Positions 45,716 to 53,338 of a stretch of DNA of 64,000 bases are shown here, in pieces. Location: NCBI GenBank assembly GCA_963754645.1, contig CAVWGP010000011.1, forward strand, positions 248,001-312,000, written 5' to 3'. Every line of letters begins with the position of its first letter. Within the stretch, counting starts at the first letter, position 1. The notes under the pieces were generated by a model, which was not told where the DNA came from, did not search any database, and saw only the letters and a list, made by a program, of their open reading frames with translations. This DNA comes from CAVWGP01 sp963754645 (GTDB taxonomy: Bacteria > Pseudomonadota > Alphaproteobacteria > Bin65). Made by a program: the position numbers and the translations under genes.

Positions 45716-46414
45716 TCAGGCTTCGCTGTAGCGGTAGCCGATACCGTACAGCGTCTCGATCTTGTCGAAGTTGTCGTCGACGATCTTGAACTTCTTGCGC
45801 AGCCGCTTGATGTGGCTGTCGATGGTGCGGTCGTCGACATAGACGTTTTCGCCGTAGGCCGCGTCCATCAGCTGGTCGCGGCTCTTGACGTGGCCGGGGC
45901 GCGCGGCCAGCGATTGCAGGATGAGGAACTCGGTCACGGTGAGCGAAACCGGTTCGTTCTTCCAGGTGCAAAGATGGCGCTCGGGATCGAGCGTGAGCTC
46001 GCCGCGCGAAATGGTCTTCTCCTTGTTGGCCTTGGCGCCCTCTTCGACCGGCTCGGCGCGGCGCAAGATGGCGCGAATCCGCTCGATCAGCAGGCGCTGG
46101 GAGAACGGCTTTGTGATGTAATCGTCGGCGCCCATGCGCAGGCCGAGCACTTCGTCGATCTCGTCGTCCTTGGAGGTGAGAAAAATCACCGGCATGCGCG
46201 ATTGGTTGCGCAGCTTGGTGAGCAGCTCCATGCCGTCCATTCGCGGCATCTTGATATCGAGGATGGCGAGATCGGCCGGGCGCTGCGCCAAGCCGGCCAG
46301 CGCTTCGGCACCGTCGCTGAAGGCGCGTACATTGAAGCCCTCCGCCTCCAGCGCCATCGTCACCGATGTCAGGATGTTCTTGTCGTCGTCGACGAGCGCA
46401 ATCGTGTGTCGCAT
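45716..46414 (-). CDS. chvI: Response regulator ChvI/BvrR type
   Basis: The 232-residue OmpR/PhoB-type regulator has the acidic pocket LVDDDKN, the phospho-acceptor Asp in LAILDIKMPRMDG, the conserved Lys in FLTSKDDEID, and a winged-helix domain ending VDDRTIDSHIKRLRKKF and GIGYRYSEA. It is phosphorylated by ChvG. In most relatives pckA lies immediately divergent from this gene; here the pckA gene is nearly 8 kb away, beyond an accessory segment. Confidence 0.96.
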   Translation of the reverse strand: MRHTIALVDDDKNILTSVTMALEAEGFNVRAFSDGAEALAGLAQRPADLAILDIKMPRMDGMELLTKLRNQSRMPVIFLTSKDDEIDEVLGLRMGADDYITKPFSQRLLIERIRAILRRAEPVEEGAKANKEKTISRGELTLDPERHLCTWKNEPVSLTVTEFLILQSLAARPGHVKSRDQLMDAAYGENVYVDDRTIDSHIKRLRKKFKIVDDNFDKIETLYGIGYRYSEA

Positions 46415-46729
46415 GGGATCGAAACCATCATGATTGAAGCGGATCGCGGGTCGGCCCCGCGGCTGGCCGCCAATATGCCGCTACTTTGGCTCAAATGTGT
46501 CTAAAATAATGGAAATGAGCGACGGATCAAAGGCGCATCTCGGCGGCCGTGCCCAAAGAGTAAAGCCGTGTTCCAGCCGCTTTGCGCCGCCCCTGCCCGC
46601 ACCCCGGGATCGAAGCCATGGGCCGCTCGTGGTTCGGGGCGCGCCGGGCGGAATAACATGCCGCGCGGATCGTTGGGCAAACAGCTGCGACCATCTCGGC
46701 GCAGCGCATCAAAGCGAAGGAAACCAACG
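46415..46729. other. Intergenic region upstream of chvI
   Basis: This 315-bp region separates chvI from the Ser/Asn-repeat gene. I see no gene in it. It should hold promoters for both directions; an AT-rich patch at about 46490-46515 (AATGTGTCTAAAATAATGG) is the best candidate area, but no clear -35/-10 pair stands out. This is the left junction of the accessory segment. Confidence 0.4.
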
Positions 46730-47128
46730 ATGAAAAAGATCACATTCACGACCCTGGCGACGGCTGCCCTGGCCTTGACCGCCGCCTCTGCCGCCCAGGC
46801 CGCTCGCGTGGCGCCAGATGCGGAGGTCGTCAAGGCGCCAATGGCCGAGCGCATCCAGCTCGCGCAGTCAAGTAACAGCAGCTCGAACGGATCGAGCAAC
46901 AGCAACTCGAATAGCTTGAGCAACAGCAACTCGAACAGCTCGAGCAACAGCAACTCGAATAGCTCGAGCAACAGCAACTCGAACAGCTCGAGCAACAGGA
47001 ACTCGAACAGCTCGAGCAACAGCAACTCGAACAGCTCGAGCAACAGGAGCTCGAACAGATCGAGCAACACCAGCTCGAACACCTCGAGCAATACCTCGTC
47101 GAACTCCAGCGGCGGCGGTCGCCGCTAG
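46730..47128 (+). CDS. Secreted Ser/Asn-repeat protein
   Basis: The 132-residue protein has a signal peptide (MKKITFTTLATAALALTAASAAQA) and a short linker (ARVAPDAEVVKAPMAERIQLAQ). From about residue 48 to the C-terminus it is almost only Ser and Asn with a few Arg, Thr and Gly. This part is built from nine 8-residue units of the SNSNSNSS type and ends SSGGGRR. AAGGAAA precedes the ATG. It would be a disordered, hydrophilic exported peptide; no function is known to me. A strong terminator follows at 47153. The segment on the opposite strand is also open, but that reflects the repeat. Confidence 0.75.
   Translation: MKKITFTTLATAALALTAASAAQAARVAPDAEVVKAPMAERIQLAQSSNSSSNGSSNSNSNSLSNSNSNSSSNSNSNSSSNSNSNSSSNRNSNSSSNSNSNSSSNRSSNRSSNTSSNTSSNTSSNSSGGGRR
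46871..47086 (+). repeat. Nine tandem 24-bp coding repeats
   Basis: The unit AGCAACAGCAACTCGAACAG-CTCG (24 bp) is repeated nine times without spacers, each coding eight Ser/Asn-rich residues. The central units are almost identical in DNA (46919-47038), with most change at the ends, which suggests recent slippage-type expansion. Confidence 0.9.
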
Positions 47129-47152
47129 ACGATCGTCGGCGCAGGGACGGGA

Positions 47153-47179
47153 GGGGCCGGCGCTCGCCGGCCCCTTTTT
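47153..47179 (+). terminator. Intrinsic terminator of the Ser/Asn-repeat gene
   Basis: GGGGCCGGCG, loop CT, CGCCGGCCCC form a perfect 10-bp stem, followed by TTTTT. It lies 25 bp after the stop codon and ends 41 bp before the IS5-type element. Confidence 0.92.
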
Positions 47180-47288
47180 CCGGCGTCGCGTTGTTGGTTG
47201 CAGCCAAGCCACGCCGCTAGGTCCTGTATTCAAAATGGATTGAATGTAAGCTGCACCTCTGATTCAAGGCTGCCCGCAGGTGGCCATG

Positions 47289-47612
47289 ATGGGACGGTTC
47301 GACTTGACTGATTGGGAATTGACGGTGATCGCGCCGCTGCTGCCGGGCGGCGACGGCCAGCCTGTGCGCGGCCGGCCGCGGGACCGGGATCAGGAAGTGC
47401 TCGACGGCATCTTCTTCATCTTGCGGACCGGGGCCTCGTGGCGCGACCTGCCCGAGCGTTACGGGCCGTACACGACGGCCTACAATCGCTTCAATCGCTG
47501 GGCCAAACGCGGGGTTTGGGAGGGGGTCTTCATGGCGCTGGCCGAGCGCTCGCCCGACAGTCCCTCCGGAGATCCAACGACAGCGGCGCGGCTTCTATTC
47601 CGCCCGCTTTAG
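47289..47612 (+). pseudogene. IS5-family transposase, N-terminal fragment
   Basis: It begins MGRFDLTDWELTVIAPLLPGG and includes the DUF4096-type segment EVLDGIFFILRTGASWRDLPERYGPYTTAYNRFNRWAKRGVWEGVF. Homology ends at about ALAERSPDS (near 47570), where the DDE domain (IDSTxV...) should start. The frame then runs through unrelated sequence to a stop at 47612. Upstream GTG/ATG codons (47280, 47286) are also possible starts. Confidence 0.85.
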
Positions 47613-48427
47613 CGGCCGCGGAGAAGTTGCGCCTCTTCCTCGCCGGTGACGACCCCGCGGCTGCCGATCGCGGCCAGCATCTGCTCGATCGCCTCGTGCC
47701 CGCCATTCGCCGGCACATAGCCGGTGCCGACATGCGAAAATACGACGATCTGCGTCTGCCAGCCCGCGCCGCGCCGGCACGAGACCATGGTTTGCCGCGC
47801 CATGTCGGCGCGCGCGGCCGCGACCTCGTACTCGCGGCAAACTCCATCCGCCATGCGATGGGTCGCAATTATCTTGATCTCTCCGGAGAGGCCCGAGGCC
47901 GCGTCGGACCAGCGGCGGACCTGGCCGCTCGGCGTCGTCGCCAGCGCCTCGGCGATCGCGGACTTGGCGCCCGGCAAGGCCGCGAGGTCGGCTAGAGCTG
48001 GATCGAGCCGGCCCGACAGCCCCGGCGCAAGGCCGTAGCCGATGACGCCGCCGGCCACCAATGCCAGGATCGAGGCGGCCAAGGCCATTCGCCAGACCGA
48101 CGGCGCACGCGCGACGCGGGGCGCGCCCGGCGCCGCGGCGCCTCTCTGGCCACCTGCCGCGCCCGCGACGACCGTGAGCGTGGGCGGGGCGGCGGCCGAT
48201 TTCCCCGCCACACGCTGGATCGCCGCGATCAGGCGTTCGGGCACCGGTTCAGCTTTGGCCGCCGGTATTTCGCCGACCAGGAGCGCGCGCGTCTCGACGA
48301 AGAGTGCGAAGCGCTCGGCGAGCACGGGATCGACCTCGATGCGCGGCCGCAGCTCGGCTTCCTCGGCCGCATCGAGCTCGCCGTCGGCCAGCCTCATCAG
48401 CTTCTCGTCGATCTTGTCGGCAATCAT
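47609..48427 (-). CDS. Membrane-bound anti-sigma factor
   Basis: The 272-residue protein starts MIADKIDEKLMRLADGELDAAEEAELRPRI, a zinc-less anti-sigma-type N-terminal domain for holding a sigma factor. A single membrane helix follows at about residues 120-145 (WRMALAASILALVAGGVIGYGLAPG), then a periplasmic domain of about 125 residues with two Cys (GVCREYE, VSCRRGAGWQ). The start overlaps the sigma-factor stop (ATGA), the usual coupling of a sigma/anti-sigma pair. It is cargo of the IS5-type element; its stop lies only 37 bp from the end of transposase homology. Confidence 0.85.
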   Translation of the reverse strand: MIADKIDEKLMRLADGELDAAEEAELRPRIEVDPVLAERFALFVETRALLVGEIPAAKAEPVPERLIAAIQRVAGKSAAAPPTLTVVAGAAGGQRGAAAPGAPRVARAPSVWRMALAASILALVAGGVIGYGLAPGLSGRLDPALADLAALPGAKSAIAEALATTPSGQVRRWSDAASGLSGEIKIIATHRMADGVCREYEVAAARADMARQTMVSCRRGAGWQTQIVVFSHVGTGYVPANGGHEAIEQMLAAIGSRGVVTGEEEAQLLRGR

Positions 48428-48954
48428 GGCCGCCTCGCATCCGCAGATTCGCTCAAAGCACGATCCGGCGCTGTAAGGCGCGCGGCAAGGGCAATCCGGG
48501 CCCGGGCCAAACGGCTCATCACCGTGCCCACCGGCACGTTCAGCCGCTGCGCCGCTTCGCCATAGCTCAGCTCTTCGGCGCACACCAGTTGCAACACCTC
48601 GCGATGGTCCGGAGTCAAGGCTTGCATCGCCTCCTCGACCTTCACAAGCTCGATCCGCGCCTCGGCCAGCTTCCGCCCATCGCTGCCCTCGATTTCGGGG
48701 GCATCTTCGAGCGGCACCGCCGTCCCCTCGCGCCGCCGCCGGCGGATCTGGTCGATCCAGATATTCTTGGCGATCTTGAACAGCCATGCGTCGAGCCTGG
48801 TTCCCCGCTCCCAGCCCGCTTGACCGCGCAGCGCCCGCTCGCACGCCGCTTGCACGAGATCGTCCGCCGTATCGGCCGTGCCGGTGAGCGAACGCGCAAA
48901 TCGGCGCAGGCGCGGAAGCAACGCGATCAGGTCCTGGGCAAAAGATGGGCTCAT
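48424..48954 (-). CDS. ECF-family RNA polymerase sigma factor
   Basis: The 176-residue protein has region 2 (ADDLVQAACERAL ... AWLFKIAKNIWIDQIRRRRR, about residues 31-75) and region 4 (LTPDHREVLQLVCAEELSYGEAAQRLNVPVGTVMSRLARARIAL, about 112-156). It directs polymerase to a regulon that often includes its own operon. It is immediately followed by its anti-sigma gene and is divergent from the subtilase gene, with 255 bp between. All are within the IS5-type element. Confidence 0.93.
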   Translation of the reverse strand: MSPSFAQDLIALLPRLRRFARSLTGTADTADDLVQAACERALRGQAGWERGTRLDAWLFKIAKNIWIDQIRRRRREGTAVPLEDAPEIEGSDGRKLAEARIELVKVEEAMQALTPDHREVLQLVCAEELSYGEAAQRLNVPVGTVMSRLARARIALAARLTAPDRALSESADARRP

Positions 48955-49209
48955 CGCGCCCTAACTACACCTACTTGCAACAGGAAACGACTGGCGGCAC
49001 CGTCTATTCCTCAGGCCGCGCGATTTTCCTGCATCGGGCCGCGGCGACAGCATGCCGACGCTGCTCGCCAAGGGCACCGGCGCGCTTTATGGGTGTTTAC
49101 ACATATTGATGGCGAAAGGCGAAACGGCCGATATTATGCCGGCGACGCGGAATAGATCGGGCAGCCGCCGCGTTGAGCCGTCGACACCCCGGAATGCAAG
49201 GAGCGACGT

Positions 49210-50649
49210 ATGACCTCGCCACGAACCGGCATGAAGCGGCGGCTGCGGGTAGCCCTCCTCGGTTGCGGCGCGATCTTCGCTCTCTTGGCGCTGGACGGCT
49301 ACCTCGCGAGCCGGGGCGCGCGCTCAATCCTGGTTGCCGCCGCTAAGGCCGATGACGCACCTGACAGTCCCGGCAGCGGACCGGGGCCCGGATCTTCCTC
49401 CGACGGCGGCCGCGACGGCTCCGGCGCCGACAACGAGCGCGGTCGGCGAGGCCCGGACCGGAAGCTCGACAAGTTCAAGTGGCCCTGGGAGAACTGGTTC
49501 CCGGCGAAAAAAAGCCCGCCCCCCGCTGCGCCGCCGCCGCGCCATGCCGGACCGCCGAGTGCCGTGCCGCGCGAGATCGTCATCTCCGGACTCGACGCCG
49601 AGGCGGTGCGCCGCTTGGAAGCCGAGCGCTTCGCCATCGTCGCGCAGCGCCGGTTCGGCCTGCAGCCTTCTTTAATAGTGCGCGTCCGTGTGCCGCAGGG
49701 CGTTCCCATGGACCAGGCGATCGCGCGCGCCCGCGCGCTGGCGCCGGGCGCCGCGGTCGACCGCAATCATCTGTACAACAACATCTACGTCGCGCAGATT
49801 GGGTCCGACGCGACGAAGCGCGCCTTCCCAGACCCGCTCGGCGCCGTCGCCTGGCCAGCGGCGGCGGCCTGCGCCGTGACCGCCGACCTTGGCATGGTCG
49901 ACACCGGGATCGATCGGAACCATCCCGGCTTGAAGGACAAGCAAATCGCGCGCGAGACCGTGCGCGTGCCGGACCTCAAGCCTTCGTCGACCGAGCACGG
50001 CACGGCGATCGCGGCCCTCCTCCTCGGCGACGGACGCTTCGCCGGCCTCGTGCCGGACGCGCGGCTGGTCGCCGTCGATGCGTTTCACCGGCGCGAAAAC
50101 TGGGACCAGGCCGACGCCTTCGATCTTGTCTCGGCGATCGATCTCCTGGTCGAGCGCAGGGTGGCCGCGATCAATTTGAGCCTCGCCGGCAAGCCGAACG
50201 AGCTGCTCGATCGCGCCGGCAAGGCGGCGCTGGCCAAAGATGTGTCGATCGTCGCCGCGGCGGGGAATGACGGGCCAGCAGCGCCGCCGCTCTATCCCGC
50301 GGCCTATGGCTGGGCCATCGCCGTAACCGCGATCGATGAAAGGCGCGCCGCCTATAACCGCGCCAACCGGGGGCCGCATCTCGATTTCGCCGCCCCCGGC
50401 GTGCGGCTTGTCATCGACGACAGCGGCGGGCGCAAGCGCCTGCTCAGCGGCACCTCCTTCGCGGCACCCTTCGTCAGCGCCGCGATCGCGCGGCTGCGGG
50501 GCGCCAATCCCGGGCTCGGGCGCGCCGATCTGGTCGATGGCTTGACCCGGCGCGTCGTCGATCTCGGCGCCTCCGGCCGCGACACTGTCTTTGGTTGGGG
50601 GCTCTTGAACATGACGCGCACCTGCACGCTGGGGGCGGCGCCGGAGTAG
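49210..50649 (+). CDS. Subtilisin-like (S8) serine peptidase with N-terminal membrane anchor
   Basis: The 479-residue protein has an N-terminal membrane segment (VALLGCGAIFALLALDGYLA, about residues 15-34), a Gly/Pro/Ser-rich spacer, a pro-domain-like stretch (about 120-195), and an S8 domain. The triad is intact: Asp231 (GMVDTGID), His263 (TEHGTAIAAL) and Ser416 (LSGTSFAAPFVS), with AAAGNDGP as the oxyanion Asn region. The active site would face the periplasm, on the same side as the anti-sigma C-terminal domain. AAGGAG lies 7-8 nt before the ATG. It lies inside the IS5-type element, divergent from the sigma/anti-sigma pair. Confidence 0.92.
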   Translation: MTSPRTGMKRRLRVALLGCGAIFALLALDGYLASRGARSILVAAAKADDAPDSPGSGPGPGSSSDGGRDGSGADNERGRRGPDRKLDKFKWPWENWFPAKKSPPPAAPPPRHAGPPSAVPREIVISGLDAEAVRRLEAERFAIVAQRRFGLQPSLIVRVRVPQGVPMDQAIARARALAPGAAVDRNHLYNNIYVAQIGSDATKRAFPDPLGAVAWPAAAACAVTADLGMVDTGIDRNHPGLKDKQIARETVRVPDLKPSSTEHGTAIAALLLGDGRFAGLVPDARLVAVDAFHRRENWDQADAFDLVSAIDLLVERRVAAINLSLAGKPNELLDRAGKAALAKDVSIVAAAGNDGPAAPPLYPAAYGWAIAVTAIDERRAAYNRANRGPHLDFAAPGVRLVIDDSGGRKRLLSGTSFAAPFVSAAIARLRGANPGLGRADLVDGLTRRVVDLGASGRDTVFGWGLLNMTRTCTLGAAPE

Positions 50650-50742
50650 GCACTGGACTCCGCGGCTTTTAGGGGCACGCTGCCGTATGCCCTGCGCGAT
50701 GACCAATACGGTGTCGCAACGCACCGCAGTGCGACTTCGGGG

Positions 50743-50970
50743 TTGAACGCTGCCCTGCCAATTGAAAAACGCGTCGCGTTTGCGAGGCAAACTCGACTCT
50801 GCAATAGCAAGTTCCTTTACCACCAACGCAACCTCATCGAGCACTTCTTCAACAAGCTCAAGCATACCCGCCGCACCGCGACCCGCTTCGAAAAGCACGC
50901 CTGCAACTTCCTTGCCGCTGCGCAGTTCATCGCTATCCTGCTCTGGGCCAGTTTTGAGTCCATGACCTAG
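50743..50970 (+). pseudogene. IS5-family transposase, C-terminal fragment
   Basis: The segment KFLYHQRNLIEHFFNKLKHTRRTATRFEKHACNFLAAAQFIAILLW is the end of the DDE domain of IS5-family transposases (R-N-x-I-E with the last catalytic Glu, and F-x-K-L-K-x-x-R-R-x-A-T-R). The stop codon TAG lies in the CTAG target duplication, as in complete copies of this group. The preceding 20 or so residues are only weakly similar, so the exact left border is uncertain. Confidence 0.85.
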
Positions 50971-51683
50971 CGGACGGCACGGGCGACCTTGCGGTACCAG
51001 CCTTCCGCGGCCTGTGTGCCGCGCAGGATGCGGGTGCGCTCGGCCGCTTCCTCGGCCCGCTCGGCCCGCACCTCGCCGTCGAGATGCGTCGTCTCGCGCC
51101 GAAACGGGATTACCTGCACGATCGGCGTGCCGCGTTCGAGCGTATAGACCCCGTCGGGTGCCGTCGCGAAGAACGGGAAATTGATCAGCGACCGGTAGGA
51201 GTCGGTGTCGACAATGCCCGAGACCACCTCGATCACGGGACCAGGCCGGTTAAGCGGCGGCACGAAAAGGCAGCTCCAGCCGGGCGGCGTCTTGATCGTC
51301 CAATAGTTGTGCAGCTTGCAGGGTGGGCGCGGATCGCGCGGGTTGCCCGCGACCTGATGCATGCCGTGGTTCGACACCATTGTCTTGTCGATCTCCCAGC
51401 CGGCATCGACGGTCCGGCCGCCGTCTTTGATTTCCAGCCGCACCGTGGCGGCGAGCGGCACGATCCAACCTGTCGTCAGCGCGTCGAGGAAGGGCATGCA
51501 GCGCTTGATCGTCAACCCGTTGTCGGTCGGCGTGAAATGCGCCTTGTCCACCGGCGGCAGCCGCTTGAACCATTCGGGCAGCACCGCGCGCGCCGGCACA
51601 GGCTCGGCGAGGACACTGCGATCCGCCGGATCGCAAACGAACTCGATTTTCAGTTTTTGCATCGATTTCAGCAGCTTGAGCAT
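50967..51683 (-). CDS. DUF6065 family protein
   Basis: This 238-residue protein begins MLKLLKSMQKLKIEFVCDPADR and contains LPEWFKRLPP, NGLTIKRCMPFLDALTTGWIVPLAATV, QVAGNP, LHNYWTIKTPPGWSCLFVPPLNRP and VQVIPFRRE, which I recognise as the DUF6065 type (function unknown; often found in phage-like or tailoring contexts). The start has GGGAG 10 nt upstream. Its TAG stop falls in the CTAG at the right end of the IS5-type element, so the element inserted exactly at the end of this gene without changing its last codon. Confidence 0.75.
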   Translation of the reverse strand: MLKLLKSMQKLKIEFVCDPADRSVLAEPVPARAVLPEWFKRLPPVDKAHFTPTDNGLTIKRCMPFLDALTTGWIVPLAATVRLEIKDGGRTVDAGWEIDKTMVSNHGMHQVAGNPRDPRPPCKLHNYWTIKTPPGWSCLFVPPLNRPGPVIEVVSGIVDTDSYRSLINFPFFATAPDGVYTLERGTPIVQVIPFRRETTHLDGEVRAERAEEAAERTRILRGTQAAEGWYRKVARAVR

Positions 51684-52056
51684 GAGCGCGCACTCCCTGT
51701 TTGGTGTTGGTGGCGGCCGCGCGCCAGCGCAGCCTTGCCCTGCCCAGCCCAACGCTCAGCGCCTCGGCTTATTCCCCAGCAGCCGAAGACGCGACCAAGG
51801 CTGTCCGAACCCATGCCCGACCTGCGCTGTGGATTTTTGGGCGATCCGCCTCCGCCCTGCGGAGTCCGGCCCGCCGGTTGCGCTTCCCCCGTGTTCCCCG
51901 AAACCGGGGAACGCAGGGAAATGCCCGCCTTCGACGACAAATCCGCGGAGCCAACAACAAGGGGGGCGGCGCGCTAGGTTGCGCCTACGGTACCGCGCGC
52001 CGTCGCCAAGCCGGACAACTCACGTGCCATGACACCCGGACATTTTGACTTGCTAT
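51684..52056. other. Intergenic region with short hairpins
   Basis: No gene is supported here; the short open frames are Arg/Pro-rich. Two compact hairpins are visible: CTCCGC-CCT-GCGGAG (51850-51864) and GTTCCCCG-AAAC-CGGGGAAC (51893-51912). They may mark transcript ends or repeat remnants. Confidence 0.4.
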
Positions 52057-52110
52057 CGAGATCAATTGATCTCGCGAGATCATCTGATCTTGCGAGATCA
52101 ATTGATCTCG
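52057..52110. repeat. Three tandem 18-bp palindromes
   Basis: CGAGATCAATTGATCTCG (52057-52074), CGAGATCATCTGATCTTG (52075-52092) and CGAGATCAATTGATCTCG (52093-52110) follow each other without a gap. Units 1 and 3 are identical, perfect palindromes; unit 2 differs at three positions. The array lies about 40-90 bp before the cobalamin riboswitch, just after a TTGACT (52045-52050) that could be a -35 element, so it could be an operator array for the tonB transcript. Confidence 0.8.
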
Positions 52111-52149
52111 ACGTTGACGAGCCGCCGCCGGCCACTTAGCATCGCCGGC

Positions 52150-52345
52150 GGCGGTTCCCCGCAAGGGGATCGAACGGGAATATGGTCGGTGGCGGATACT
52201 CCGCCGCCAAGCCGTAGCTGCCCCCGCAACTGTGAGCGGCGAGCCCAAAGCCAAGTCTGCCACTGACGGCGTCCTCCCCAAGGCGGCGCCGCTGGGAAGG
52301 CGGCCAAGGGCCGTGACCCGCGAGCCAGGAGACCGGCCGCCACCA
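52150..52345 (+). ncRNA. Cobalamin (B12) riboswitch
   Basis: The conserved core is present in order: GGGAATATGGT (about 52176-52186), GCTGCCCCCGCAACTGTGAG (from 52217), AAGCCAAGTCTGCCACTGAC (from 52248), CTGGGAAGG (52292-52300), and the B12 box GAGCCAGGAGACCGGCC (52322-52338). It points to the tonB-like gene 100 bp downstream. Binding of adenosylcobalamin would reduce its expression. The borders are approximate. Confidence 0.93.
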
Positions 52346-52445
52346 GGCGTCACCCGCCGCTTTTCGGGGTGCGAGAGCGGGACGGAGTCCCCGTTTGCGG
52401 TGGCGCAATTTGCCTTGCCTTGATCCGGCGGGTGGAATTGCGTTG

Positions 52446-53291
52446 ATGGAGCGACGGGTGATCGGTTCGGGTTCGACAACATTTTTATCCAGGCCGCCGG
52501 GGGCGCGCGGATCGCGCAATGGCTTGGCGGCTGCGATGGCATTGTCGGTGCTTGCGCATGCGGCAATCGCGGCTTCGATCGCGATCGGCGAAGCGCCCGA
52601 AGCGCCGGCGGCCGGCGCCGCGATCGATATCGAAATTGTCAGTTCGGCCGATCGCGAAGCCGCGCGGCTGGCGCCGCGCGCCGGCGAAGCGCCGGCCGCT
52701 CCGCCATTGTCGCGGCCGATGACGGCGCCGGGCGGCGGCGCCGCTTCCCTCGATCTTGCAACCGCATCGGCGGCGCGTCCCGATCTTGCCGTGCCGATCT
52801 CGCGGCCAAGCGAGTGGCGCGGACGGCCACCTGAAGCGCCGGCGGCGGCGGAAGTTTTGGCGCTGGCGCCGCCCGGCGGCCTGGTGCGGGCGCCGGCCCA
52901 GCCAAGCCGCGCCGGCGAAGCGCCCGCGAAGCGCCCGCCGCGCACGGACTTGGCGGAACGCCGCACCGGCGAAACGACAAGCGCTACGACTGAAGGCGGG
53001 CCAGCCACTCAGCCGCCGCGCCCCGCTCAGGGCGTATCTCTCAATGCCCCGCCCGAATACCCGGAGGAGGCACGACTGCAAGGCTGGCACGGCCGCGTCG
53101 TGCTTGCCGTTACCGTTGCGCCCGACGGTGCCGTGACCGACCTGCGCGTTCAAAGCAGCAGCGGCCACGCCTTGCTCGATGAAGCGGCCATGCGGGCGGT
53201 GCGGCGTTGGCGCTTCGAACCAGGGCGCCGGGGCGGCGTGCCGGTGACGGCGGCGGCCGTGGTGCCAGTGCGCTTCCGCCTGACCGATTGA
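52446..53291 (+). CDS. tonB: TonB-family energy-transducing protein
   Basis: The 281-residue protein has an N-terminal membrane anchor (NGLAAAMALSVLAHAAIAASIAIG, about residues 25-48), a long Ala/Pro-rich periplasmic spacer, and a C-terminal TonB domain (PPEYPEEARLQGWHGRVVLAVTVAPDG ... LLDEAAMRAVRRWRFEP). It links ExbBD energy to outer-membrane receptors. The upstream riboswitch suggests it serves cobalamin uptake, but no BtuB receptor, ExbB or ExbD gene is in the window. The ATG at 52446 is preferred because the upstream frame overlaps the riboswitch expression platform. Confidence 0.88.
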   Translation: MERRVIGSGSTTFLSRPPGARGSRNGLAAAMALSVLAHAAIAASIAIGEAPEAPAAGAAIDIEIVSSADREAARLAPRAGEAPAAPPLSRPMTAPGGGAASLDLATASAARPDLAVPISRPSEWRGRPPEAPAAAEVLALAPPGGLVRAPAQPSRAGEAPAKRPPRTDLAERRTGETTSATTEGGPATQPPRPAQGVSLNAPPEYPEEARLQGWHGRVVLAVTVAPDGAVTDLRVQSSSGHALLDEAAMRAVRRWRFEPGRRGGVPVTAAAVVPVRFRLTD

Positions 53292-53338
53292 ACACGGCTT
53301 GATTTTCCGCCTGCGCCGCCGCCAAGATCGCGATCGCC

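Larger units (their letters stand above)
47221..50966. mobile_element. IS5-type element carrying ECF sigma, anti-sigma and subtilase genes inside a split transposase
   Basis: The left end GTCCTGTATTCAAAATGG (47221-47238) and the right end (50966-50949 on the opposite strand) GTCATGGACTCAAAACTG match at 13 of 18 positions as terminal inverted repeats. Both ends abut CTAG (47217-47220 and 50967-50970), a fitting target duplication for IS5-family elements. Inside are the N-terminal part of an IS5-family transposase (47289 to about 47570), about 3.1 kb of cargo (47609-50649) and the C-terminal part of a transposase of the same family (about 50800-50970). About 100 central transposase residues are missing. 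Length is 3746 bp against about 0.8-0.9 kb for a usual member. Movement now would need a transposase supplied in trans. Confidence 0.75.

Noticed and set aside
46871..47086. Tandem 24-bp repeats as a possible CRISPR array
   Set aside because: The units are contiguous with no spacers, are in frame within a gene, and no cas genes are near.
46501..47091. A 196-codon minus-strand frame rich in Leu-Phe-Glu repeats
   Set aside because: It is the antisense reading of the 24-bp Ser/Asn repeats; the plus-strand reading has a ribosome-binding site, signal peptide and a terminator in the right place.
48984..49010. ECF-type promoter GGAAAC...CGTC upstream of the subtilase gene
   Set aside because: The two boxes are only about 12 bp apart, shorter than the usual 15-17 bp, and more than 200 bp from the start codon.
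47605..50666. Inner inverted repeats GCCGCGGAG / CTCCGCGGC at the cargo borders (47615-47623 and 50658-50666)
   Set aside because: Nine GC-only bases are expected by chance in this composition; I cannot use them to argue for a second element nested in the IS.
51701..52048. Overlapping plus- and minus-strand frames of 60-115 codons between DUF6065 and the palindrome array
   Set aside because: No ribosome-binding site, no domain, Arg/Pro-rich shadows of each other in a GC-rich intergenic stretch.
52057..52110. Three 18-bp repeats as a CRISPR remnant
   Set aside because: There are no spacers; each unit is a full palindrome.
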